Positions 1-12,000 of a stretch of DNA of 64,000 nucleotides are shown here, piece after piece. Below the pieces are notes generated by a model. That model searched no databases and had not been told where the DNA came from. It saw only the letters and a list, made by a program, of their open reading frames with translations. This stretch comes from Doris montereyensis (lineage: Eukaryota; Mollusca; Gastropoda; Nudibranchia; Dorididae), in assembly GCA_037039925.1 (NCBI GenBank), contig JAXRKP010000522.1:74501-138500 (forward strand), read 5' to 3'. Position 1 is the first letter of the stretch, and every line of letters begins with the position of its first letter. The position numbers and the translations under genes are program-made.

Positions 1-60
1 TGACTCCACTTTGAGACTTTCATTCGATTTACCCACATCCACAATTACGGTGATCTTGGG
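1..60 (-). repeat. SINE family B tail fragment
   Basis: The sequence gatttacccacatccacaat matches the reverse complement of the family B tail found at 4600-4640 and 48560-48600. It is cut by the window edge and by decay. Confidence 0.45.
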
Positions 61-1494
61 TCACTCTGAAAACAATAACATGTGTAATGATATTACATAA
101 CACACACTTTATCTCTATATCATAACCCTTCACTATGAATGATACTGAAATCGAGAAAGCACAAATCTGTAATTATGGATCACTTTAGCTCAAAGACGTC
201 AATAAGAAAACATATGTCAGGTTTCAACAACTAGATATGTTCATTTCTCTATCTAATAACGTAAACTGTTAAGCTATGAAATATAATTTTTAGCTAAGAT
301 AAAAGAAAGTAATAAATGCTGGAAGTTTTAATCAATAAACAAACTCTACAATACAGTGTCATAAATAAAATTTCAAACATCATACTGATAACGGATGAAA
401 GACCTTGGGCGTGAAAAAGATTAGATTATGAAATGGCTTGCTGTTCTCATACTTATGTTACTTAATGCCAATGACAAATTTAGCTCTTAGTCCTACTTAC
501 AGTTCTTTCTATAAAACAAATCAACAACAACAAAAACCACCAACAGCCCAATGCCTAGCAATAACCTGGGAGTGGGGTTTGAGGGGGGAGGGGAGGAGAT
601 AAAATAGATAGAAAACAGAAAGATCTTTCAATATTACTTTACAGATATTTCTTCGCCACACCTTTATTTCTGCCATTCTTCACTTGTTTTCAACATACTG
701 AGAGCTGATAAACATTATCTTCATGGCTGGCTGGTTTGAATCAAGCTACATTACTTCTGGTAATGCTAGTCAGGTCAAAACAAGAAATTCTAGAAACAAA
801 AAAAACAAAAAATTGTTAAAGGAATCAACTATGAATGGAGAATACATGTGGAGAGAAATTAAATCAATGTTGAACGAAAAATAAAGAACTATCTGGCATT
901 GAATAAAGACTGTCATTATCTTAATAATTGTGCATCAATACTGACACCAGCATAAACTATATTAAATATTAAGACAAAAGCCAGACACGCATACAAAAAG
1001 GAGAAAAGCAGACACAAAATCAGACAGGCGGACTTACGTAAGAACGTTATTCAAGTCACACGTGGAGAAGTAAAGAAAAAAAGTGTCTTGTGGAATTAAT
1101 ATCATTTGGTCATATATGCCAGGGAAAAATATTGTCTGTACTCAGATATGTGTTTTCCCTTCCAAGGATTGTAAAGAAATGTACGGTAAAAAAATAAGAC
1201 AAAAAAAATTCTTTAGTGAAGATTTGAGAAGATCTTTAGACTTTATGAAGACATAAAAAAAAAAAAAATTGTAAATCTCACAAAGTAAATTCCTCCCACT
1301 TGGCTTCAGGCGTCGACGTCTATCAATAAACTTGAGCGTGAAAATTAAAAGCTAAGGAATTCATATTTACAACCCCTTAGACTATATGGATAAGACAAAC
1401 AGATGGAAAACACACAGAAGATATCCACACACGCACCAGACTGGGTTGAAAGTTATATATCTAACACTAGCATTACAAACATTCGTCACTGGAT

Positions 1495-1790
1495 TTGCTT
1501 TGATTTACCCACATCCACACGGCTAAGGTGATTTCGGGATTTTCAGTTTTGCTTTGTAACCTGCCAAGGGATCTTTAACGTGCATACAGTGCGGTGATTT
1601 GTACGCAGGACCTCCTTTTTTATTTATCATCCGTCTCCGACAGGACTAGGTGTCAATCCACCTTTCTTGACCAAGAGGAGGGTTTTACACAAAAAAACTT
1701 GAGTTTTTTTTAACCTGTCGAGACACAAACCCATGACTTTGTGGTTGAGAGGCAAACACCAAACCTCTGGACCACCATGTCCCCATTTAT
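1495..1790 (-). repeat. tRNA-like SINE, family B, nearly full length
   Basis: The minus strand reads a tRNA-like head (ctggtccagaggtttggtg), a middle rich in A/T, the core also seen at 4520, 31660 and 48490 (cattaaagatcccttggctg and variants), and a tail that reads as ctgagatcacc...gtgggtaaatcaaa. The same layout is present at 31505-31770 and 48285-48600. Confidence 0.65.
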
Positions 1791-3994
1791 CACCGAGGAA
1801 AACTGCGCACAAAGGCAGCAAAACATTTCTATCCCCTTCACACTGTACCAGTAAGATTTCCAAAGAGTCCAAAATCATTTTTCACCTTCCTTCCAGTAAC
1901 TTGTGCTCATAACCATATCATCTTCCGAATGAATGAAAACTTTGACATCGGATGGAGAACAGACAAATAGTTTGACAACAAATTAAAAATATTTACATAA
2001 TACGATACCCATACATAAGCCAAAAATAAATGCCATCCATGTCTTATCCTTCACAAAAAAAAGACTCGCAAGACGATAGTTGTTGTTGTAAAGACCCCTT
2101 CCCCACAAATCATTGTGAAATTGTCTACTTCATTGAAACTAACCCAGTCAACCATATGAGGCAACCTCAGGATAGGAATCAGCAAGATTGGAAAACGTGT
2201 GAAAGAGTGAAAGTAAAGAAGTAGGGCCTACCAGGAGCTCCACCAACTGGCCGCACTTGTAGAAAAGAAAATGCACTGATAAGAATAACAACAACAAAAA
2301 AGGAACAATAATAAGCTCAAAGCAATAATTAATCTTGTATCAGCTCAAAAAGGAAAAGAAAGACTGGAAAATAAGCTATGACCATGTTTCAAAGAGGCAG
2401 AAAAATGGCTGGCAAATCGGCCATGATAGTGCTAGTATTTCATATTTGCCTACTATGCTGTCACACCTCAGAATCATATCTGCATTTTTGCAAAGTAATT
2501 CAGAGTTTAGAAACATGATAAGTGACTTGCTTCTTGCCATCCAGGAGAGCAAGATTTTGGCTGGTGTGACTGTGATTTTGAATTTGTTTCTGTCTATTGC
2601 TCGACATCTGCTTTGTCTTTTGTTTTGGACATGAACGTGAATACATTGTATCGATTCCAAGGCTTTTAAAGCCTACCATACGCAGTCAGTCAACATCACT
2701 GTGAGCGGCCTTGGCTTTGTCTCAAGATTCCTACTATTCTAAAATTTAAAAAAGTACATGTACTACATGTATATATCGGATGTTTCGAGAAAATCAAAGA
2801 AATTGATGCTGCACATTTTAATCTATTTTCACAAACATACACGGTTTGCAAGTGTCAAATACTTGACCCAATAGGGATACACGGATTGCTCATATGGCTA
2901 TTATATGGCTTTCTTTTGGTTCTTGCGCCAAAAGAGGAAAAAAAGTGTTACTAAGTTTAGACGCACACGGTTTGCGAATTTCACCTTCAATATATAATTT
3001 CTTTACCGATATTATTACAGGTTTTTATCAATAATGCTCGATATCAAATTATAGAAACAAGTGAGGCCTACCTACCTATGGATCTTCAGGAACGAAGTGG
3101 TAACATAAGAGGACTGCATGTTACCTCGGAGTGCCTGAAGGCAGGGGAGATAAAAAGTTAGAAACAAGACAGGCTAGCCTAGGTTTTGGTGACATTTGTT
3201 TCTGATTTTGTCGACTCTTGTCTTCAGGAGCGAAGTGGTTACAATGCCGTTCTCTTACATTACTGCTATATATACCCGAAGGCAGGGGAGATCAAATACC
3301 ACTGTGGAGTCCCACTTATCTGGCCTATAATGATAGAAATCTGGTCACGCCCTTACTGTTTTAGAATGTAAGTTTTTCCTACCCATTCAAATTCTGACTT
3401 TGCACTGCAAACTTCGCCCAAGCCCATGGCCGCCCAAACTGGTTGTGTGTGGTAGGCTTTAACTGTGTCTAAAAATAGCTCATTGCATCGTATTTTATTG
3501 TCAACTACTGGAGAACAGGCTCTTTCAGGACTGACATCATATTCAGTGTTCAACAATTTCTGCCTCTCTTCATCTTGATTGCGGTCTTGCTTGTTGTAGT
3601 GGTAGAATTGGACCAAAAGCTGATGGAATGCAGAATTAAGGAACTATAATCACAAAAACACAGTTTTCATTTGTCTTTCGTCAAACCGTTGTCTCTATTC
3701 ATAACACAGAATGGATACTTCCTGTTTACAATCTGGCCAACAATGAAATATATCAAAGCTAAGGGTTATACCTAATCTCTCTCTTTCAAAATCTTAGTAA
3801 CTCTATCAACCGCTCACACTAACACTCAATCACTGTTATTTTCACTCTTTTCCACACAAATACCCTTTTTGGCAAACGCACACACACACACCACCTATCA
3901 ATAACCCTAATAACTCATATTAATAATATGAATAATATAATTGCCCTTCGAGGATGATTAAAAGTTTTTGAAATTGAAATGGAATTGGATTGAA

Positions 3995-4246
3995 TTAACC
4001 TTCATCTTTAAGACATTGAGGCTTGTAACAATCAAAATGCACTTTACAAAGTAGAGCACAAGCTAAAAAGGATACGGTGCAGTCCAAGGCAATAACACCG
4101 AGGCTCCCAATCAGCCATGGCGTGTGCTGCAACAGGAAGTCCCCGTCCAAGCTCTGAATCAATATTTGGCCGCCATACGCCATGTTGCCGAAGACGGCCA
4201 GAATAAATGTCAAGACGGCCAAACCTTCAGTTGAGGAGCTCTTGTA
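3995..4246 (-). CDS. SLC66A1: SLC66A1 coding exon 6 (last)
   Basis: This exon follows acceptor ttggcaatgcag and ends in TAA at 3997-3995. It is 252 nt and encodes YKSSSTEGLAVLTF (matching the family KSTxG block), a membrane segment with FGNMAYGGQIL, then LLQHTPWLIGSLGVIALD and a last membrane segment. The tail CYKPQCLKDEG is short and cysteine-containing. Confidence 0.95.
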   Translation of the reverse strand, partial: YKSSSTEGLAVLTFILAVFGNMAYGGQILIQSLDGDFLLQHTPWLIGSLGVIALDCTVSFLACALLCKVHFDCYKPQCLKDEG

Positions 4247-5982
4247 CTGCATTGCCAATCGAAAGATGAAATTTAAAAAAAAACAAGAATCTCATTATTT
4301 AAGTGCTTCATGTTAGATCAACGATCAGGGATGGGGACAAGCCCTGAAAAAAAAACCTGAACTTTATCGCCCCTTAAAAAATTCAAAATAATATTACATA
4401 AGAGCATTACATTTAAATACATGTACAAGAAATATAAAGAAAAGGGCTGCAATATAAATAAAAACCCACTGCTATCAGATATGCCAACTGTTGAGAACCA
4501 AAATTCTAGATTGATTTTTTTTATTCCATTCTGTGCACATTAAAGATCCCTTGGCTGTTTACAGGGTATTTTTTTTTTTAAATCCTACCAAAACCCCCGA
4601 GATCACCTGAGTTGTAATGTGGGTAAATCAATTGAAACCAAGAGAGATCTGTATCATTTCATCATAGTCCTGTAGTAGTACATTGCTGGACTGGCAAGAC
4701 AAGGTTTAGGAGTTGAGTCTTGTATGGTAGCTACCTATATATATCTATGGGTTTATTTTTCAAAGGTATATCAAGCCAGTATAGTCTTGCAGACTATTCA
4801 TCCTCTGATTCTATAAAACATGATTGAAAATTTCACAGGTGCACGTTGTGCAAGTTACAGATCCCATAGCAGTTATCAAAAAGGTGTTCCCCCTCCCTCC
4901 CCATGATGGACTCTAGCCAAATATTTACACCCATACACAAAACAAAATAAACAACAACCTAAAAACAGACAAAAACAAGTGAATCATCTCTTCTTTTCAT
5001 TTATCTTCATTTCTTTATATTCAAAGCCACTTCTTCTGACCAAACATTCTTCATCTTCTTTTATCGCAGCCACTAATTTTCCCTAATGTTTGTTCATGTT
5101 TTCTTACTCGCTTTCTTCCACGGCTCTTTACTTTGTAGTCACTTTACTTCCCGCCAGAACATTTTACTACAACTACAATATTCCCTAATGTTCTCTTCAA
5201 GTCCTTGCCCTTCCCCCCCCTCCCTCTCTCTTTTCAACGATGGCTACCTATAATACAATTGCAATACTAATGCCTGCCACTCTTGGAATGAAAAATCTAA
5301 GCCAAGCTAAAACATATTATTTCTTAAACAATGTCATCATGTATGAGTCATCCCCCTTTACGGGCGTGATTGGTAAAGGGCGTGGATGTCAGTTAGACTT
5401 GTATGTTTTTATTGAATTTTAACCCCCTCTAACAAATACATTGATCCCAGGCGATAGAAAACAGCAAGATAAAATTAAAGACAAATAAAAGAGGAAAAGG
5501 AAATAAGAAGAACCCACCAGTAGCACCCGCTATCCACCCAAGTTGGACTTGAATCTCGGATATTAAAAGGTATACGTTCAAATCAAAGTAGCTTCACTTT
5601 ATTAGTTTAAATTCAAGTCAAGCCTGAAACTTTCTACCAAGTGCATGTGACCAGCCCTCAAGTAATAACATGCGTTGGCCTTGAAAAAAAAATCAATACT
5701 CATGTAGTATTGTAGCCCACTAGTAGTATTGTATGTAGCCCATATATAATATTAACACAATACTACACAGGTACCTGCGTTGATCAGAATGCTGTATAGT
5801 AATATTGTATTTATTGTAGACTGTGCGAGCACGTGTCTATATATGTGTGTGTGTGAGAGAGAGAGAGAGATGAAGAGGAGAGGGGAGGGGGAGAGAGAGG
5901 GAGGGAGGGAGAGGGAGGGAGAGGGAAGAGAGAGAGGGAGAGAGGGAGAGGGAGGGGAGGGAGGGGGAGGGAGAGAGAGAGA

Positions 5983-6058
<76 letters not shown>

Positions 6059-9000
6059 GGTAGGTAGGGAGAGAAAGAGAGAGAGAGAGAGAGAGGGGGG
6101 AGGTTGCGTCTTTCTTATAAGCACGGAGCAGATTGAAGTGTCCGGCCTGCATGGACTTTGACCTACTTGAAAAAGGCAAGACCAATCGTAAAATCGTAAA
6201 ATAGTAAAATAGTAAGTGAGGCATAATTATGTTTTCCTGGACGATGGTGCTGTGTGTGTATAAAACGAGACACAAAGACACGGAGATCTGGGAAAACCCG
6301 TAGTATTGCGTTAATAGTATATGTGGGCTGCATACAACACTACCAGTGAGCTTCAACAATACTACATCCCTGGATTAATCATTTACCAGCCAATGAAATT
6401 GAAGTAAAGTTATTGTTTCGGTATTTGTCCCATACGGGTTACAACAATGGCTGATGGCTATTCAGCTGGGACTACCTATACTGAGATTTCCTAGCTATTC
6501 AGCCAATAACATTAGGATAACGGTAGGCCTGTTTTGAAAGCACCGGGTTAGAGGTCGGTCCGGTGGAAACGGTGTCGGCTCAGGCCTTGCCTGCGAGAAC
6601 GACCGGAGCCTTGAATACGCTGTCCATTTTTCAAGATTTTTTCAAGACCTCAAGACTGGCGTACGGACCCTGAATAAGTAAAACAAATTACAAACAAAAC
6701 GAAAGAAGAAGAAAAACCCCTCTGCACAGCAACTGAGTGTAGTCTTACTTACGTTCTTCATAATCTGTGAAACACGAGATCCCAGGTAAAATATCGATGA
6801 CACAATACCTATGACATAACCAACAATGTCCTTGGGAGTCTGAGGGAAAATCGAAGAAAAACTTTGACGTTAACATTCGTAAGAAACAAAATTAAATTCA
6901 TGGTTAAAAACAAATCATTCAAGTAAGTACAGAAGAAAACCATTGACGTTAAAAGTTGTAAGAAACAAAATTAAATTCTTTGTAAAAACAAATCCTTCAA
7001 GAAAATACCAAAGGAACAAACACTATAGGACTTGATATCCAAATACCCATTGCGTTGTAGCTGAACCATAGTGTTGTGAGCTGGTAATCATGAGGACATT
7101 GGTTCAAATCCCAGAGCTGGCACAGGTGGGTTCTTTTCACAACGTTGTACTCTTAGGAAAGGTACTTCACTGTACTCTTCTTTCCTTTGACTAAGGTGTG
7201 AGTGAGTACCCTCCTGTCAGAGAGCGTTAGTACGAAGTGCCTAACAGATTTGTGTACTGTATGCTCCCGAGAGTTGAGAAGGACTTTGAATGAAATGGCC
7301 TGGCTAAGGGATGAATGATGTACAGTCGGTGAGCCTGCACTTGTGCGGAGACAGGGAGTATGCTATAAATCCAACTTTTATCCACTTAACACATACATAA
7401 AATGGCGCATTTTACGATTATTACCAGCTTTGAGCCTGTACTACATGAATGTTTTATCAAGACTAAAGAATGAAATTCAGATAGAGAGATAGACAGATGA
7501 GTAGAGAGATAGATAGGTGGATAGATGGATGGATGGTTATAGACGGATGGTTTAACAAACAGATAGATGGATTTATAACTGCTTTGATTGAGTTCAGGGC
7601 TCATTGTTGTGCTGGAATATGTTTCATCCAGAAGATCAAAAGTTGTATGTCAGGAATTAAAAAAAAAAAATTTATATATATTTTTATGTGATTACATATA
7701 TTTTTTATATTACATTAATGTTACCTCACCGAGACCAAACCTTGAAACTAAATTTCTCTGTTCAGAAACAAACTAAAGGATTGTGAACCTGATCCTATTA
7801 ATAACACAAAATACCACACATTAATAAAGTGAAGGAAGACATTAAATAATATTAAAACCTCATGCAAACAAAGACAAAGGCGAGACAAAATACAAGGAAT
7901 AGACTTGGCCACCATGAGAACTCAACCAGTGATCTCTGTGCCAGCACACATCACCATTATTTGCCGGTAATGTCAAATTGTCATATATCCTTCACTTTCA
8001 ACATGCCCTTTGCCTCACTGTTTGTCTTACACATCAATAAGACATTACTACATACGGAACATATGACCAACACTTGAAATCTGAATCTGAAAAATGGAGT
8101 TCATTGGACATTGACAGTCAACTATTACAATATGTTGTTTGGCACAAGAATTCAACTCACATGCCAAAAAGTTGGATTGGAGTGCAGCTTTCCACTTCTT
8201 TCTCCTTCAGGCGTGAAAAACAAAGCGTCTGAAGAGGCTGCATCACCGACAGACAAGAGTGACCTTGACAACCGGCCTGGAACAATCTCGTTACCCTGAA
8301 TAGCTGGCTGCCACGAGGAGGGAAACAATTGTTCGAGGAAACACTGAGAAAACACTATGAGGCCCATGAAGCACAGAATTACCTGCGGGGGATTCAAGAT
8401 TCCAGCTGCTGCGGATGAAAAAGAAAAAAAGAAATTGTGAACATTACTGGGTTTTTTTCTTTTTGGAAGGATTTTAAAAAAAAAATTATTAAGAGGGAGT
8501 GGCGTCGGTGGCCGATCTGCCAGACTGGGGATCATGAGGTCATATCCTAGAAAAGCTAGGTTCGACGTTGTGGTTCTTGGGAAATACACGTACCACGCAT
8601 TTTCCCACGCAACACAGGTGCAAATGGGTACAAGCACTAGCTTGGGAGTAAAAACCTACTTCAGAATAGAGTCCTGCCCAGGAGGTGTTAATTATCACCT
8701 GCTCCACTTCAAGCTATTGAAACTGGGATAAGCTTTTGCTTTATGGGCTGTAATGGCCTACAAGGAATTTTACTTTCTATTCTATTTAGTCCTACAAGGA
8801 ATTTTACTTTCTATTCTATTCAGTCCTACAAGGAATTTTACTTACTCTACCACTCAGTCCTACAAAGAATTTTACTTACTATTCTATTCAGTCCTACAAG
8901 GAATTTTACTTACTATTCTATTCAGTCCTACAAGGAATTTTACTTACTCTACCATTCAGTCCTACAAGGAATTTTACTTACTTACCATTCAGTCCTACAA

Positions 9001-12000
9001 GGAATTTTACTTACTCTTCTATTCAGAGGGACATACGAACAGTTCATACATTGTATGTCAAAATCAAATTACTGATTTACAAACCTTTTACTGTCATAAA
9101 AGAAATAAATGAAAAAAATCTACAAAAAATATCTTCAGTAATACAGATTCTTCACAGATGATATTTACTAATTTACAAATATAATTATGATTAAATGCCA
9201 TCAGAACATAATTTGCTAAGAAAACTTTATTTTGTTTGAAATTAGAACCATAAGACGAGAAGATCAAATTGCACATCTGTAACAATGTTTACAGATTTTT
9301 GCATTATCAAAATCATAATGAGGTATTTTAATGTGCTGTATGTAATAGAAGTATCATTTGAATTGTATGCAATGGCTGGGACACTTGCAAAATTATACCC
9401 TACATTGGGAAAGATACACTTGCATGCAACATAATTGACTTGAATCTAAAGATAAACAATATAACTTGCCTTGAATTTATAGATAAACACAAATTGACTG
9501 AATCTAAAGACAAACAACACAAATTGACTGAATCTAAAGATAAACAATATAACTTGGCTTGAATTTATAGATAAACACAAATTGACTGAATCTAAAGACA
9601 AACAACACAAATTGACTGACTCTAAAGACAAACAACACAAATTGACTGAATCTATAAAGACAAACAACATAAATTGACTGAATCTAAAGACAAACAACAT
9701 AAATTGACTGAATCTAAAGACAAACAACATAAATTGACTGAATCTAAAGACAAACAACATAAATTGACTGAATCTAAAGACAAACAACATAAATTGACTG
9801 AATCTAAAGACAAACAACATAAATTGACTGAATCTAAAGACAAACAACATAAATTGACTGAATCTAAAGACAAACAACATAAATTGACTGAATCTAAAGA
9901 CAAACAACACAAATTGACTGAATCTATAAAGACAAACAACATAAATTGACTGAATCTAAAGACAAACAACATAAAAGACATCTAAAACAAACATAAATTG
10001 ACTGAATCTAAAGACAAACAACACAAATTGACTGAATCTATAAAGACAAACAACATAAATTGACTGAATCTAAATATAAACAACACAAATTGACTGAATC
10101 TAAAGACAAACAACATAAATTGACTGAATCTAAAGACAAACAACATAAATTGACTGAATCTAAAGACAAATAACACAAATTGACTGAATCTAAAGACAAA
10201 CAACACAAATTGACCTGAATCTAAAGACAAACAACACAAATTGACTGAATCTAAAGACAAACAACATAAATTGACTGAATCTAAAGATAAACAACACAAA
10301 TTGAATCTGAATCTAAAGACAAACAACATAAATTGACTGAATCTAAAGACAAACAACACAAATTGACTGAATCTAAAGACAAACAACATAAATTGACTGA
10401 ATCTAAAGATAAACAACATAAATTGACTGAATCTAAAGACAAACAACATAAATTGACTGAATCTAAAGACAAACAACACAAATTGACTGAATCTAAAGAC
10501 AAACAACACAAATTGACTGAATCTAAAGACAAACAACATAAATTGACCTGAATCTAAAGATAAACAACACAAATTGACTGAATCTAAAGACAAACAACAT
10601 AAATTGACTGAATCTAAAGACAAACAACACAAATTGACTGAATCTAAAGACAAACAACACAAATTGACCTGAATCTAAAGATAAACAACATAAATTGACT
10701 GAATCTAAAGACAAACAACACAAATTGACTGAATCTAAAGACAAACAACACAAATTGACTGAATCTAAATTGACTGAATCAAACAACATAAATTGACTGA
10801 ATCTAAAGACAAACAACATAAATTGACTGAATCTAAAGATAAACAACATAAATTGACTGAATCTAAAGACAAACAAACAAATTGACTGAATCTAAAATGA
10901 ACAACATAAATTGACTGAATCTAAAGACAAACAACATAAATTGACTTTTGACAGATTCTAAAGACAAACAAATAAATTGACTGCATATTAAAGATAAACA
11001 ACATCTTCCTCAGAAATAAATTGTACTAAAGACAATGACAAATGTGAAAGAGAAAGACTAACTGATGTAAGTTCACAAACAAATTTCAGCAGGTGCTCTA
11101 AGTAAGAGCATTTAGTCTTTAATTCTCTTATCCCATTCTCACATATATATTCTCATAACCACATTGGAATCATTAAATTGAAGAATTTAGTGTATAAGAG
11201 TTCAGGGATAAATAAAAGACAGTCGTCGGTTTTGAGACAGTCTTTGTTTTTGAGACAATTTTTGGTTTAGAGGCAATCTTTGGTTTAGAGACAGTCTTTG
11301 GTTTAGAGGCAATCTTTGGTTTAGAGACAGTCTTTGGTTTAGAGGCAATCTTTGGTTCTGAGACAGTCTTTACTTTTGAGACAATCTTTGGTTCTGAGAC
11401 AGTCTTTGGTTTGGAGACAATCTTTGGTTTAGAGGCAATCTTTGGTTTAGAGGCAATCTTTGGTTTGAGACAGTCTTTGGTTTTGATCACCTTGTCCTTC
11501 CATGCCCCACCCCCTTACACTCCTTCTTACATCTTTGGTTCTGAGACATTCTTTACTTTTGAGACAATCGTTGGTTCTGAGACAGTCTTTGGTTTAGAGG
11601 CAATCTTTGGTTTAGAGGCAATCTTTGGTTCTGAGACAGTCTCTGGTTTTGATCACCTTGTCCTTCCATGCCCCACCCCTTACACTCCTTCTTTCTACGT
11701 TTTTTGTATTATATCCATTCTGCTCATTCACACCTCAAACTTTGGGAAGGAAAACACAACAGTAGTATAAAGGGAAGTTCAAGCTTGATCAAAAGGGGAA
11801 GCAAAAACTGTCGGGAGGAGGTTCACCAACAAAACATATTCAACATGCCTAAACTACAAATGAATGCAACACTCCCCCTAAAAAAAACAACCCACAGCAA
11901 GTAATATCAACTATAAGATATTAAGCTCTTGATGTTATCATTGAAATTTTATAGCAGCCCCATCGGCGTCTACCCCTAAGTCTAATTATTCATATTTCAG

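Larger units (their letters stand above)
1..3994. other. 3' flank of SLC66A1 with SINE fragments and short duplications
   Basis: No protein gene is supported here. The region holds SINE remnants at 1-60 and 1495-1790, a dispersed repeat at about 2780-2990 that recurs inverted near 34800-35000, and a short duplication at 3076-3155 and 3221-3295 (sharing tcttcagg-cgaagtgg and gaaggcaggggagat). A possible minus-strand AATAAA lies at 3499-3494, about 500 nt past the SLC66A1 stop, and would fit a 3' UTR. This is weak evidence alone. Confidence 0.5.
4247..6752. other. SLC66A1 intron 5
   Basis: This is intron sequence bounded by donor gtaagt at 6752 and the acceptor at 4247 on the minus strand. It holds the SINE half at 4520-4650 and the GA array at 5855-6100. 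Nothing else is recognisable. The Ser/Leu-rich ORFs here come from the GA array. Confidence 0.7.

Noticed and set aside
1627..1878. 83-codon minus-strand ORF
   Set aside because: It lies mostly in a SINE and has no family resemblance.
5780..6359. Arg/Glu-rich and Ser/Leu-rich ORFs
   Set aside because: Translations of the GA microsatellite. The same applies to 15262-15669, 43585-44046 and 50293-51022.
9674..10551. Repeat-protein ORFs (LTESKDKQHK and reverse-strand MLFVFRFSQF units)
   Set aside because: They arise because the 30-bp array has a period divisible by three and lacks stops in several frames. There is no exon signal and they lie within an SLC66A1 intron.
9437..10985. CRISPR-like array
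   Set aside because: The repeats are directly adjacent with no unique spacers, and the genome is eukaryotic.
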